Below are positions 36,101-51,000 of a stretch of 64,000 nt of DNA, one piece after another. A program made the position numbers and the translations under genes. Where the stretch lies: assembly GCA_004794655.1 (NCBI GenBank), contig SMMW01000567.1, forward strand, positions 1,240,001 to 1,304,000, written 5' to 3'. The notes beneath the pieces are model-generated. The model searched no databases. It was not told the origin of the DNA and saw only the letters and a list, made by a program, of their open reading frames with translations. This DNA is from Marisa cornuarietis (lineage: Eukaryota; Mollusca; Gastropoda; Architaenioglossa; Ampullariidae). How positions within the stretch are numbered: position 1 is the stretch's first letter; each line of letters begins with the position of its first letter.

Positions 36101-36523
36101 GAACTAACGTAGTGGAATCCCAAAAATTACACGGGCCACGAGATATGAACCATGATCCCTGAGATAGGCACTGAATAGAGTTATGGAAACAACAGTTGCT
36201 TGTCGTCTTGTTTCAAGGGCAACATTTGGCGTGCCTCGTGGCTCGCGCGTGCATGTCTGTGTCTGCGCGCGTGTGTGCGTGCGTGTGTGTGAGAGAGAGA
36301 GAGAGAGAAAAGAGCGAGAGAGATTACTGAACAAACTTAGGATCCGTCTTAGGAAGATGTTTTAGTTGGAAAGGCTGACAAAGCATATTTCTGTCTTGCT
36401 TCTGCCATGTCAGAGCGAATACCTGACCCTTTTATGTCAGGCGTGCAACTTCTTTCCTGGTTGTTAACACGTAAGAAAAATAGAAGTCTACCTTCTGTGG
36501 CAGCCTGTTGCTATGCTTCAATG

Positions 36524-36578
<55 letters not shown>

Positions 36579-39059
36579 GAAGGTCCTGGCACTCGTGGTT
36601 TAGAGCAGAACAACTCTACAGCCCGTGACAGGTATACCTAACCCGTCAGGTCGGGGAAAAAGCTTACATCCGTCATTGAAAACTTCAAGGTTTTACATCG
36701 CATAGGTCATCTCGAGCAACATGCCGAGCGTTCGAAAGACTGTACGTGTTCACTGCAGCCACTTTTGAGTTCTCATCTCATTTGAAGTGGGAAAGCAGAC
36801 AGGCGGTACACTTTATTTTTGCAAACTGTAAATTCTATGACGTTGAAAGTCACTTAAGTTTTTTTTTTATGCCCAATGGCTATACAATATTTATTGTATA
36901 CCAATAGTCCTTTATGTCTTAAGATTTTGTTATTTATTTAAGGTGGGAAAGAACAGTGTTTGTGCTGGAATTAGGAAATGTCTGACATTGACCTCAGTGT
37001 CGTGGGAGTTCAACAGTTAATGGCAGACGCCCACGCTTTTACACTTAATTTTATGTGGACAAGGAGATGGTTTGAGTCGGTCCCACAGCGGCAGTTACAA
37101 CCGACTTGACAAAGTGCACATCAATCCTTTTTACAGTTGCCTTTGTCAACAGGCGAAGTGTTTGCGGGCCCCACCTCTTTGCACTTTGTCAACAGTCTCA
37201 CTTACATCAGATCAAGGATGAAGTACTTTACTCCTAACGGCGCTGGTCGTTGCGATGAGCGAGAAAGTTGAGCAGGTGTTTACCAGGGTCCAGCTGCCTC
37301 AGTGATCCGTGTCCACGGAGGTGCGCTTGCCGCTCAGGAATGCGCACAGCCAGGTGTAACATCTCTTCTTGTCAGCTCGTCTCGCACCTTCTCTACCGCT
37401 GTGATCACCTGAGACGGACTCCTCGACACAAGACCCGACGGCAGTACTTACATAGCTGTACTGTTGGCCCTGTGTTGCCAAGATGCACTAAATGGACCAA
37501 CGGCCGGAGTGCGGGCCTATGGGGGAATGGGGGAGGGGAGTGCCGTGTCTCTGACTGAAAGCCGTCGGGTATTAAGGTATTCTCATACCTTTGCAACAGG
37601 GAGAACGCATCGCCGCCCATTTTAACATCTTTACGGTTTTCTGTGTTTTTGTTTGTTTGTTTGTTTGTTTGTTTGTTTGTTTGTTTGTTTTAGTTTTAGT
37701 TTTTTTTTTATCCCACTTCATATATTAGGATAACATCACTGATTGTAAACCCTCCACTTTCACCCTCCCCCCACCATCCCAACACGCCCCAAAACGAGGC
37801 TGTGGGCTGCATGGTTGTCGATGTTGTATAACATCTGTTCAAATGGCGTTACCATGAATACCATCTCTGTTTCCTTCGCATTGCTGATCGTTTTTTGCGA
37901 GTAGTGCGTTCATGTACCCGCAGTAAAAAACAAATGTATAGATGTGTGTATGGTTGCTTTGTGTTGCCGTACATAATTTTAGCTGGGTTCATGCATTAAT
38001 TTTAATCACTGTGAAGTCGAACCTAGACAAAGACAAAATCAAAATGATGATGCTTTTTGAACAAATAAGCGGATTGCGCTCACTCCTTTAACAAGGGCTT
38101 TCCTTTCGTGTTAATTTTTTTCTCGGGATGTATAAGCATCAGACAACAACACAACAAACATCGACTGAATGATAAGTTTAATAAGCATTATTGTTTAGCT
38201 GTAGTCGAAGTCCCTAAGAGCATTGGTACATATAAGGCTGGGTATTAAGAGATTTGAGTCAAACGAAGATTAACAAGCATTGAGAGTTCAGACCATCGGC
38301 GTTCCATTGACAAGAGGGTCACACGCAAAGCAAGAGAGGACTCGCATTAAGGCCCGCTATCTCCTCGGGCGGTATTCAAAAACACTTTAGCACTTTGACT
38401 GTCAAAAACACTTTAGCACTTTGACTGTCTGTTGCTTGTGATAAAGAAAATACACCGCTCTAGAGAACAGACACCTCTGGAGAAAAATTATGTTGACCGA
38501 GGCAGGTACCGCTAGTCAGGACAGTTTGGACGTGTGAGAAGAAACACCGTGGCTACTTTTTTTTACTTTTTTCGCCAGACTATCAAGTGTTAGTGTTGTA
38601 TTCCAGACGAGAGAATATGAGAAGGTTTAGACAGCATAATATGACACGTCCTGTTCGAATTTCGAAAGTTAATTTGATGACAGAATTGAATTTCAGAGAG
38701 GAATCGTTGAACTGTAATGCCTGTAGCTTGTCAGAAGTGAAGCGATGTCAGAAAACTTCAGTTCATTGAAGACTGCTCCCATAGTGTCGCGTGGAAGACA
38801 GAAGCTTCACTGTTCTTGCCTCAAGAGGTGTGAGATGTAGGAGGTGGCCATACGGAAAAGAGAAAGAACTGCACCACAAAGCTGCTTGTGACGCGAGGCG
38901 GAAGAACTGTGGGTGTGGGCGCGTGAACTTGTGTGTTCGCTGTGGAGAGAAACACTGTGGCTTCAGTGCGAGTCGGATGGGAACCCCGATTTGGGAATGT
39001 CGCCAACACTGCACCCTTTAATGCATTGAATGACTTCACAGGGGGAAGTAATGTACAAG

Positions 39060-39116
<57 letters not shown>

Positions 39117-42100
39117 CCCACCCCCAACACCTGAGACGAAGTGACTTGTTATCAAATTATTCGGTAACAAAATGTCAGCCGTACCAGTGGTTATCGAGGT
39201 GACACAAGGGGCCAAGTGGCACTAAACTAAGTGTCACTGGGTAACACCTGGTGCTGGGTTATCCGTCGGTCCTCGTCCACGCCACGCCTGCACACGCTGG
39301 CAATCAGTCCCCACATGCTGCAAGTCTTACAATGTCTTTCGTGGGCGAACAAGAAAACGAACTTTTATTAGGAATATTTAAATACGATCGTCAAGCAAAC
39401 TGTAGAATGAAATGCGCGAATGTGCAGTTTTAATATAAAAAAACCCAATCAATCGGCCGGGTTTGGTTACTCTACAACATGACTGACCAGGTGAGTGAGA
39501 GATGTAAAGCTGAATCGACCCGTTGTGTTTCTCCGCCAAGGACAACAGTCTTTACCTGAGGATAAATCAGGTCACACCGATCGACAATGGCATCCTCCAG
39601 GGAGGATGGGGGCAAACTGACCTAGCGATTTAATTGCATATAGCGTCTGTGTGAGTTCAGGAGTTCTACAGAACGATCTGCTAACAGATTCACAAGTCTA
39701 GAGTGACCCATGTTACCTGCTTGGGGTCCCTTTGATCTTTGCAGACACGAGACGTATCGTTCTACATCGGCACAGGGACCTTAGAAATAGTCGTCAGTGA
39801 CATCTTGTCGCTCAGGTATCGATCCTTCTCCCCCAGTTTGCTGTGTAACGAGGCTTTCCCGTAGCTCTACAGACAGGCCAACATGGCTGACAGTCATCGT
39901 TGTCAAGCTTGCCATTCTTCTTTTCTTTCCTTTAATTAACTTTTACTTAATTTTAACTGAACAAAATATCTACGAGATCCCACGTAACGTTTGTCTTCAA
40001 CCACCACCATCCCAGGAGCAGTAGAAGTAGATGATTCACGCTTTACTCAGCGCACAGCCGAGGGTGCGTCGGATAAGCGGGTGTTTAAAATCAATGGCTC
40101 ACGTCCTGCGAGTCCTGCGCTTTTTGTCCGACAGCAAGGTGCACGTTGTCATCAACAGCACAAAGAAAGGCTGGCGAGTACGTGTGTTCGTTTAGCAACA
40201 GTACAACACGCATGGCTGGCAGCGTGCGATTGGCATCTATCCAGCTCTGTGATCACCGGTCTATAGTCAACAGGGATTTTTCTAGGATCGCAACATGACG
40301 TACCTCGCGCATAATGAGTAATTTTGACAATTTTACACACGACTGACAGACTGTATTTATCCCCTCCCCACGATACACGCTACCACCACTGCAACCACGT
40401 TTCCTATCCACGTGACTGCCGGATACATCCCCGCTACCCCCACACGACGTTGATCATTCCCACCCTGACGGAAGAGCTCCTGTGTGTGGTTGGCAGCTGG
40501 TGAACCCCCACCCCCTCCACCACTACCACTACCACCACTACCACCACTTTACCATCAAACTTCCAAGGATGTCAGAAAGATCAGACACAAGTGTCATGGG
40601 GAGGGAAGCGAACATTTACCGTTTGAAATGCAGACCCGCTAACATGTCGCCCGCTTGAAAGCGGACTTCGCCGATGACGCCATCTTCAACCGTGCAAAGC
40701 AGGCATCCGGGTGTACGTGTTGCATGCTCTTCAGCTCCCTCTGCACACAAAAGTGAATGCAACATTTGGGGCTACCCCTTCCCCCCTCACACACACACAC
40801 ACACAGGCGGCTTAATTGGCAAACATCTGACTGGCGTTCATTTGCTGCTCTTTTTCAATGCACGGGTAGTGTTTGCGCATGTCCGCAAGGCAGCATAAGG
40901 CTGCGATCAGAATTGCATGTCTGCTTTAGTAACTTTGCAGAAAAAAGCATAATCAATGAGATAATCAACGACGGTTTCGACGAATCAGGCACCAGGTCAG
41001 GCTGCTGTGCTCTGATTATGAACACAAGTGCAACTACGCTGAGGAAATGCGCCAGGGTCGGTGAAGCGTGGAAACTTTTTTTTTAATTATTTTTTTTTGG
41101 GGGGAAGGAGGCGGTTGATTCAGCCGTTGGCCTGTCAAGGCCGTAACGACTGTTTAGTGTCAGAAAGCACATGATGACTGTGTAATCGTCATAAGGGTTT
41201 AGGGGGTCACACAGCCGCCAAGTTTTCCACCTGGCTGGTTACCAGATGACGATGAATATCGGCGCTTTCCTCGTTCTTTCTCTCCCCTATCACTCCTCTC
41301 CCTTTCTCTCTCCCTCTCTCGTTAAAGAATTGTTATTGCTGTTGTGATTCTCTCTCCCTCTCTCTAACAATTATACAGCGTTGAACTATCCAGTGAGAGT
41401 CTTGCTGAGAGAGAGAGAGAGTCTGCTAGTTGCTTGCTCTTGTTACAGACGTCAACGCGGTTATCACAAACTCTGTCGAACGTCTGCATAATTTGACTTC
41501 CGGTTCTTTGATGACTGCTTCAGAGAGGTGTGACACAGTACCACTGCTATCGATGATATTTAAAAGCAATTTTCGAGAGATCAGACCAGAGCTTCCAGGC
41601 TACGAAGATGTACCCTGATGACATCTTTGATGGGCCAGCATCGACGCGAACCGCGAAACAATAGGAATATGAAATAGAAGCTTGTTTTCTGGTGTGATAT
41701 CTGGAACATTTGGCACCCTTAAGGGATTTCTGTCAGACCTCGTGTAAAGAGTTGCGTTTAGCTCGTCATAAGTGATAATATCCAGCTATGAGTAGAAAAC
41801 TAGTCCCTATTTGGGGACAGAAATGTTTGAAGCAACCATTCTCGTCTGGGTTTCGGGAAGGATCCAAGACAACGTTTCCGCGACTTTTATGCTCACCACA
41901 AACTAGCGGTTGGATGCTGTTGCATTGGCCGCGGCTTTCAGTCAAGTCAAAAGTTAAAACTGAAGCTTGTCACCCCCACCCCCCCAAAAAAAAAATTGTA
42001 AGGTAAAAAAAAGACAAATTAACGCATTCGTGTGAAAATTTACGCCAGCGCTGTGATCTAACAACCTGTCAGTAACTCGGAGATTTATTTAAGACAAGCA

Positions 42101-42445
42101 GCCAAGGTTTTTTTCTTTGCAGTCACTAGTAAAAGTCACGAGTGTGTGAAGATAAGTGTGCCCCTGTGAAGCTATTCCATATTTGCAGTGCCCCTTTGTG
42201 CATTTGCCTGACCAGTTTCTTCTGACCTTTAGCGATGTTCTGATCACAGCCTTGACCTCGTGACAAAATGCCGCTCGCCTGTGGTTTTCTGCTGTTAAGT
42301 ATGGCGAATCTGTCGTTAAGTACACACGAACATGTGATGACTGAGTTTTTCGTTTAGAATTAACGGTGAAATCAAAAGCAGTTGTTATCGCCCACTTCTG
42401 GGCTAGCGTCAGAGAGAGAGAGAGAGCATTGTAGAATGAAATGCC

Positions 42446-42504
<59 letters not shown>

Positions 42505-44357
42505 CGATGATGATGATGATGATGATGTCCATTTTTAATGCGCAGGTATCTATTCAGAAGAATGCTCATTGCGCAGCAAAAACAAAAAAATAAAGAAATA
42601 TAATTAAAAAAGTAAATAAATAGATACAACACCAGGAAAATAAAAAATAAAGACAGAAGTGTTGCTTGGTTGTTTAAGTTTAAGTCCGTCCGATGATGAT
42701 GATGGTCTTCTAGGTTTCATTTATGATGATGTTGATTGCACATGAAGAGAAATTACGTAATTATCCAACTCGACAGAAAAAGAAAAGGGGGAAAGGGATA
42801 AAAAAGGAATGAAACTTTGACATAAAATTCAAAGTTATTATGCGGTAATATTTTAGACGAAAAGAAACTACGACGACAAGAAAAAAAAACAGAAGAAATG
42901 AAATAAAGAAGGTAGGAGAGATAAACCGAAGATTCAACCTTGTATGTCTCTTTCTATGCACATTTCAGTCGCCCAGTAGACTGGGCCATGTCACTGACAT
43001 TTGCTCAGTTGCTCAGCTTCAGTGAACAAATAAACGATGTCAGTTCTGCTAGTTTTTGGAGTCCCGTTACGAGGGAGGAAGGGGAAAGGCCTCTAAGTGG
43101 CAGCTTCAGCAGCAGTTTCGAAAGCGAGAGTTTGTATGCGATATAATTATCTTTTCATCGGTAAATAAGACTGGTTTTAACGTATTCTCTCTTTTTTTAT
43201 CACTTTAGATCATGTTGTCACAAACTGCATTACGATAAGAACTGCATATTTGAGATGAGAGTCGTCCCTAACTCTGTAAGGAAAAGCCTCACCCTTACTG
43301 CCAGATCCGGACGACATAAAGACTAGGCTTCAAATTATGGGATTTAATGGCAGGACGGGCAGAGCAAATGTTACCGGATGTCAACCTGGCTGTTAGTGAT
43401 CTGATAGGTATGGTGCACCGAGTGCGTCATTGCTTCTTCTTCAGCAGGTTGGTAGCTCTCGCTTGCAACACAGAGATGTAGGAAATGCTACTACATGCCT
43501 GCTCACGGCAGGGGCTAACTTCATTAGCATTGTAATGAAGGTAAACAACCTATCGTGGTGATCTTGTGTGTAGTGTGACTGTAGCACCTGGTGTGGCAGC
43601 TGTGCCTAAAAATGTTACTCAGGAGAACAAGATCCTGTCTTTGTTTAGGTGTTAATGCCAAAAAACCCCAAAATAATTACAAGTATTTTTACACATGCAC
43701 ACAAGGCCGAATTCCTCTCGCCCACGCACCTTTGGCTCGCTTGTCTCTCGTTATTTTTAGCACCAAACTATAGAACACAAAACATTTGCATTGCGTGGTT
43801 TGTTTCCTTCGTTCAAGACAAAAAAGTCGTAAAATAAAAATACACAAGAAAAACATACTTAGCGTAATCCTGTTTCTGATAAACCGAACCCATCTTCAAA
43901 CAGCCAGCAGCTTTAGACAATCCGAACTGTCTTCTATGTCCACCCCTTTCTGATAAGCCGAACCGGTCTTCTTACAACCAGCCCTTTCTCCTTCATTTCC
44001 CTCGTGTTTTGTTTTTCTTTTTCTTTCATTTCTTCATTCTTGTCTTCACTGTTACTGTACCTAAGTCTGCAAAGAGCCTAATAAATATGCCTACGCATGA
44101 CTTTTTTATCGTCCGGTGAGTAAGCTACTCAGCCTCGATCTGTGGTGGTAAGCAGATGTTGCACGTATCCAAGCCTCCTATGAGGAACTGTGCCACTGTT
44201 GCCATGACAACAGCAGTGTATACCGACAACGTTATTCGGCCCCCATCTTTCCAATTCCCAGCTCAGATGTTTGGCTGTGGCACTGCTGTGTTATATTGCT
44301 TGCTGTGGGCTTCCCTCGATACTTAAAGTTTGCTACAATTTAGCCTTAACTACAGTT

Positions 44358-44413
<56 letters not shown>

Positions 44414-47400
44414 GCAGCTCTGTGTCAGGTCATGCTAGGCTGTCATTCCTTTCCCAGACCTTATTTGCTCCCCCAGGTCTGTGATGTCACAAGCGCCACT
44501 CTTTTTGTTGTCTGGAGTTTTACCATAAACTATTTTTTTTTTATTTTAAGAAATTCATAAGGAAGAGGTGCATACAAATTTTTGTCCTAAAAATTTGAGC
44601 ATGCAGGCGCATTTTACCTGAAAAAAGAGGCAGATGTCTTTCCAGACAACTTAACACCGTCACATATCTCTTTGATTCTACCTGTGCACACAGACAGCCC
44701 AGCAGCAACCTGGCCTACGTATTCTGGAACATGGACAGCACGAACTTTGTGACAGCCTGCAAACGTACCCTTCCCTGGGGTCTATAATCTGGTCGTAACA
44801 GAACTCTGTAAATGGCATCCTAACATTGACAGATGGCACGGGGAATTTGAATCTCTGAGGTAAAGAAAAACTTCTGATTTCTGTTTGCGGACTACGTTTA
44901 TCTCCTGTACCTCGCCGCTCTCATACTGTGTCACAAAGGCTGCAGGATACGAAAGTTAGGTGCGGTTCGAATTCTAAGCCTGTAGGAAGTCGCAGTCAAG
45001 GTACAAAGCAGCCTAGCCTTGATATTTCTGTAGGGGGTGCGACTGTTGCAGGCTACCTGCGTGGGCGTGCACCGCCTCCACCGCTGCTCACGCGCAGTCA
45101 GACTTAAAAGTAAACTCACCTGCACCGCCATGCTGCTCGAGCGCACTTCGCTTCTGCTACAAAAGGCAACTTCGTTAATTGCTAACACGCATGTTATCTC
45201 CACACGTCAGCTTACTGGGTCATGCGAAGAGTAAGGTGTTTGGAAAGGAGTGTTGGGGGAGAGGGTGGGCGGTGGCTTCCAAAGAATATGCCGACGTTGC
45301 AGCATGCGTTACAGCTGTGAAGTAGAGAGCTGTTTAACGGCTTGTCTCTTAAATAATAAGTATTTAATACATCCCACGGTCGACACCCCCTCTCAATCTG
45401 CAGGCATTTTCACCAACGCGTCTAGTGTTCATCCCAAACTTACAGCCGCATTAACAAGGTTTTTTTTCCACGCACAAAAGATGAATTCCAGACCAGCGAG
45501 GCAGAACCTCGCACAGCTGCGTGTGGCACAGGGGACAAAACCAACTTGCACACAAGGGGGGTATGATTAGCCGGCGTGACAAACCCGCTGAACAAGTTTT
45601 TCCTGCCTGGACGACTGGCCAAGTCTGGCTTACCTGGAAGATACATTCCTTCACGCGGGGAGACCGAAGGGTTCAGGGCCGTTATTAATCGTTTTGGTTT
45701 GCGCTTAGATGTGCTGTGAAATGACTTTGCCAACATTGCAGCTCTACCCCTCTCACTACGGAGGTACATAGACAAGCTCAATCCTTTAGGGGAGGGGGGA
45801 GCAGCATCACATGACGTAGGAGGCCGTCAGACTGTGCAGCATAATGCAAGTAGGGATAGTCGACCTTTTGAAGATGTCAAGCAGGTTGAAGAGAAAGGGA
45901 GAGGCAGTTGCTGGCTGAGGATGATGTCATCAAAGACAACACCCGCCGTTAGTGTGTGCACGAGGGTAGAAAATCTTCCCAGCGAGCACAGGTGGATGCT
46001 CGAGATCAGCGACTGCAGCAATAGAATAACATTGGCGGAAGTAATCTTACAGCAATCGGTCAATGGTGAGGCATAGAAAGGTCAACAGACTTCCAAATGG
46101 GAAAGTGATGAAAAGGTTAACGGAGCCAGAAGAGAGGGTGTTGTGAGCTGTTCCTTACGACAGCTGGTAGGAGATGATCTGGTGTGAAGCACAGTAGTAG
46201 ATAATCTTAATCCTGTTCGTGTCTGCATTACATATGATCATAGAACCAGTTGCAAAACTGCTGTAAATATTCATGATCTGTATGTATTATGAGTTATTTT
46301 CAAGTTATTATAGGTGTATAGCTACATGGATCTTGGGTCTTGAGGAAATACCCTTAGTCACTTATCTCTTTTCCTTACACACGCGCGCGCGCGATTCAGC
46401 TATACTTGCGGAGTACGTGAAGCGAATGCAAGTGACTTATGTCAAGGAAAAAATATATTAAAAACGAGTCTTCTGCTCCTGGCACATGCTTTTTTAATTT
46501 AAAAAAAAATGTGACCGCACTGAAGAAACCAGAAATTCTGCATCTCATAACAAAGTGCAAGAAAAGGATATAGTCAATGCACACACACACACACTGACAT
46601 GCTGGCTATTGTTATTTCACATGATTGTCTCCGTCGCTCCAAGCGCAGCCGCTTCTAATAAAGCATTTGCTTGCCTCATCCCGTTGTTGGCGGGACCTTT
46701 GGCGGGGAACTCGTTGTGACTCACACTTTTCACCTTTTGCTGCTGCCTTGTATGATGTTCTTAGCGACCGCCCACCGCTTCCTGCACCTCCTCCCCTTCC
46801 AGTGCCTTCCCGCCCCCCCCCACCCCTTCTCTTGCTCACAGCTTGTGGTAACAGGACCTCATGTCCCACGTAGGACCCGACTAGACAGGGCTACCGTTTG
46901 AGGCGGAGGAGGACCACATGAAGGGTCGCTAGACAACATAGATAGTATGTCACTTAGCAACGAGTTCGCAAGCTTGTGACAAGCTTATAGCAAGCTCCCG
47001 CCACTAGTTTGCTGCGGTCGGATTATGCTGCAGATCCCGAGCAGCTGTTGTTGACTGCTGCGGGATCTGTCAGGACGACTCGATGTCCCCCCACCCACCC
47101 CTATTCGCTAACATTACTTCTCATTAGGTATCTTGCAGCATCATTGCATGTTCACCTGGATTTCTTCACCTTCTCTACCTCACCTGTCACTTTAGGTAGT
47201 CATACGTTCAGTTTCGGTCGGATGACAGTAGGATGGCTGCTGTGGTGCTAATCCTTTTAAGAGAGGTGTCACGTATCTTATTACTGCCACACAAAAAAAC
47301 AACAACAGAGCAGCAGGTGTGACTTTGAACTCGCCCCTTGGCGTGGTTGAGAGAACTGGTGGAAAATTCTTGTCTCTCGACATCATATTACCTCGCCTCC

Positions 47401-48015
47401 CTTTCCAATCCCCTATTCTTAAAGAGAATGTTGAAACCTGTTTGGGCTTAATCACGGTCTAGTGAAGCTTGCTCTGGTGTCAGAAACAGCTCGAGACACA
47501 CAACTCGATGTTATAGCAAATTTGGGCAAAGAAGGGCGAGAACTTGAGGGAGGGGACAGTAAGGTAGATTGTCTCGCAGGATCACACAGTAGATGGCGTG
47601 TCTGAGGCGTTTGGGTATATTTACGACAGTTACGCATGCAATGGAACAAGAATGTAGTCTAAGAACAGACCATCATTTCACTTCGTGACATGTTACGAAT
47701 CCTTCAAATCTGCACTGAAAACGCACCTCTTCCTTGAGCATTACTCCTAAAACAGTCCACACAATGCTCGTCCTTCTTACCCTCCCCCTTCTGCTCTTGC
47801 TACTTGTCTACCATCTTTCTCTGCAGAATACCCATATTTTCTATGTTTCTGTTAATTGGTGTCTTTTTGTGTTTTCCATCTTTGTTTTCTGTTTGTCGTC
47901 AGTATTGTCGTTTATTCTTACGCCCTCGTGTTCTATCCATTTAGTCCATGTCTCTTCCTTGTTTTAAGCGCTAAGAGCATGCTCTCTATGAGTGTGAATA
48001 TGCTATAAAATCTTC

Positions 48016-48055
<40 letters not shown>

Positions 48056-51000
48056 TTATCCATACATTCCTGTTGTGTTCCCTGTACCCGGACATGTGTC
48101 GTCTGCTGCTTAATAGACATGCTGAGCCCCCACGTTTCTCGCCTCTAGTGATGACTATTTAACCCTCAAGTGGGATTATTATTATTATTATTATTATTAA
48201 AGCAGATTTATATAGCGCAATTTTCAACTCTAGAGTCGACTCAATGCGCTGTACAGTGTATGGGGTTAGTTTTAAAATCACTGAAAAATAACAGAATTCT
48301 TGTAGTAAGATCATCAGATTAGTTTTACAATCACTGAGAAAATATCCAGATTCTGTTGAAGAATTTCCGGACTGAACTACTGGAGGCAATCAGCAGTATG
48401 CTAGGATAGTCATAGACTGTGGAGTTGTGGAAGCCAGTAAGACACATCTGACCGCTAGCTGATATAAAAGCATGGGTAGTCTTCACACCCCTGTGTATGA
48501 CCAGCAGGTCACGGCAAGAACCAAGCATGACTGTCCACAGTTCATGGCGATGGACGAAGCTACAGTAATGTGGGAGAAGTCTCATATTGTAACTGCTTGG
48601 TTAATACTTCTTTCTATACATAAGAGAACTCGTGATCTAAGTTTTCTACATCAATCCGCTTAACAGCCACCTACAGTCCCTGTTGTCGAGTGCGGAGCTA
48701 CATGCAGTGTGGTTGTATCTGAGAGACCTTTGGCTATTCCTGTATATGGCTGATAGACACAGGCCACACTGTCAAACTGCACGATGACCACTGCCGATGA
48801 CGATGACTCATTGATGTTGATAACGACCTTCACCTTGTTTTCTGCCAGTGGTGGGGAGGTGATGTCGTCAGGTTACTTGCTGGTGGAGAATCAGACAACT
48901 GAGATTGGGAATAAGCACAACGCGTGGTGACTGATTTGTCTGACATACCCTTTGTCTGTCTTTAGCCTCTTGTCACTCTTGAATCTATGAACTTTACCAG
49001 CTACTTGTTTTAGCAAGTCGTCTGCTCCGGGACCCGTGCTGGCTCTCAACGGCCGTGAGTTCAGAGAAAAGCCTTCGTGTCGTTGTGTGATCTAAAGATC
49101 TTCAGAAAAAGCGTTATGGCGTCAGGCAGAAAGCGACGCAGCGAAGAAAGTACCTACTTACACAATGGGCACTAAAAACACAAGAAACTAAGAAAAATAC
49201 AAAAATTGCGGAGAGCCGCCTCCCTCAAGCCTGTGTTTATAGTTTATAGTTTACAATATATAATTATATATAGTTTATAGTTTACAATTATAGATATAGT
49301 TTACAATATGCCATGTTTAAAACTGCATCTCCCTATAACCTTCCTTTCCTTTCTTCGGTCAAACTACTTTCTGCGAGGTATTAAGGGTGCGTCTAGGGTG
49401 TCAAACTAGGTATTCTGGGTGTGTATGTGATCTCTATGTCTATCCAGCATATCGTGGGTGATTACCTGGGAAACTCAAGTGGCTGCATGGCTGAACAGTT
49501 TGTTGCACGTTTGACCTTGTGCTGCCCGGTGTTTCAGACATCCTGGCCAGTTACCACCTACCCATGGACGAGATCAGGGACAGTGCCGTGGTGAACCCGT
49601 CAGGCCTGGACAGTGTGGTGGAGGGAGGGGCGCAGCTGACGCAGGGGGTGCGGCGAAACGCGCTGGCCATCGACGGCCGGTCGCAGTGGCTGAGGGTGAC
49701 CGGCGCCCCCCACCGCCTGGAATGCATGGGCGACCTGGCACGCTGCGACAAAGGTGAGCGACAGTTACAACTGCATGATTTGATGTTAACTGGATAATCA
49801 GGTGTTAGAGAGATCCCGTTATGTCGGAGAAAGCGTTTTTGTGTAGGAACGGTACCTGTCTCTCCCTTGCTGCTTTACACTCCTCAGTGCAGGAAGGAGT
49901 CAGGTATACCACAGCTGGGTCCTCTTGGGAAGCATCATATGCGTCTTCGGATTCAGATGTCTAACCACTAAGCTGTTTTTTTTTAAATTATTTTTGCTAT
50001 AACAGCAGACCCTGTTAGAATTTAGAACTTTAAATGCCAGGTGGATAGTGCTTGACCAAGTGGATAATTTTTGTGTAATGATTGGGCTTATCTCATAAAA
50101 CAAAAATTAAGCTAGTAAACTACTTTCCATCCGGGTTGGGGATGGGGACACAAGCCTTAAAATACCTTTATTCTTGCATGTGTACAGGTAGAAGTCAAAT
50201 TAGAGATTTATAATTCTTCTCTACTCTGCACTATTGACGGAATAACCGCATTCAAGATTGTTTTTAAAGAAAACAGATGTGAAGTGCAACTGTTTTCAAC
50301 CTTAAAGCAAATAGGAGGTACTGCTGGTTAAGATGGCCCCTGCTATCATAGACATCTCGTAACTCCAGAAACTTTAGATCGAGTGCGTCAAAGATCGCAT
50401 GCCAAATGTCATGCTAAGCAGCATTGCCGCCACCCGTTTTACAACCACTGAGGTCTATAGGGTCCACAATTAAGTTATGATGAGGTCTTGTTGGCGGCCT
50501 GGTGTAACCTTGATCATGCCTTCTTCACCTGTCAGGCTACTTCCTGGCGATGTGGCTGCAGTTTCGTGGGGTCGGGTACCAGCGCGGCGTCTACCTGTCC
50601 AACGGCGGCCACAGCGCTGACAGCCACGGGGTAGCGTTCTTCTACTCCAAGGGCAAGCTGGAAGTCGTCTTCAAGATGGCAGATGGTCGTGAATGGCGAG
50701 CGCGCGCCAGCGACGTGCTGGAGGATCGCTGGTATCACATTGCAGCCACGTGGTCGCAAGAGGAAGGCCTGCACCTGTACGTCAACGGGGAGAGAGCCCA
50801 CCGCATCAAGACGCCCACCAGACGGCCGGCCGTGTCTGAGTCGTCACGGTACAACGGTTTCTACGTGGGCCGCGCCAACGACAACACTGGCACTGAGCGG
50901 TTGGGACGGCTGCTGGTGGATGACTTGATCTTCGTGTCGGCTTTTAAAACGGAGGCTGAAGTTAAAGAGTCAGGTGAGAAACTGTTTTCTGCTAGCGCTG

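Larger units (their letters stand above)
33115..49537 (+). other. 16.4 kb first intron of the LamG gene
   Basis: The phase-1 donor at 33115 and phase-1 acceptor ending at 49537 join directly (LK-D-ILASY), so no exon is required in between, although small ones cannot be excluded. It contains microsatellites at 34878-34925 (TTTC), 36525-36576 (CA), 37649-37690 (TTTG), 39062-39114 (ATC), 42447-42526 (GAT) and 44359-44413 (ATT), a 26-bp tandem duplication at 38377-38428, a LINE 3' end at 47697-48055 and the repeated element at 48175-49234. No gene on either strand was supported. Confidence 0.7.

Noticed and set aside
39062..39114. Long open frames giving poly-Ile, poly-Met or poly-His
   Set aside because: They are translations of the ATC/GAT/CA/ATT microsatellites (also at 42447, 44359, 18390 and 20312), not genes.
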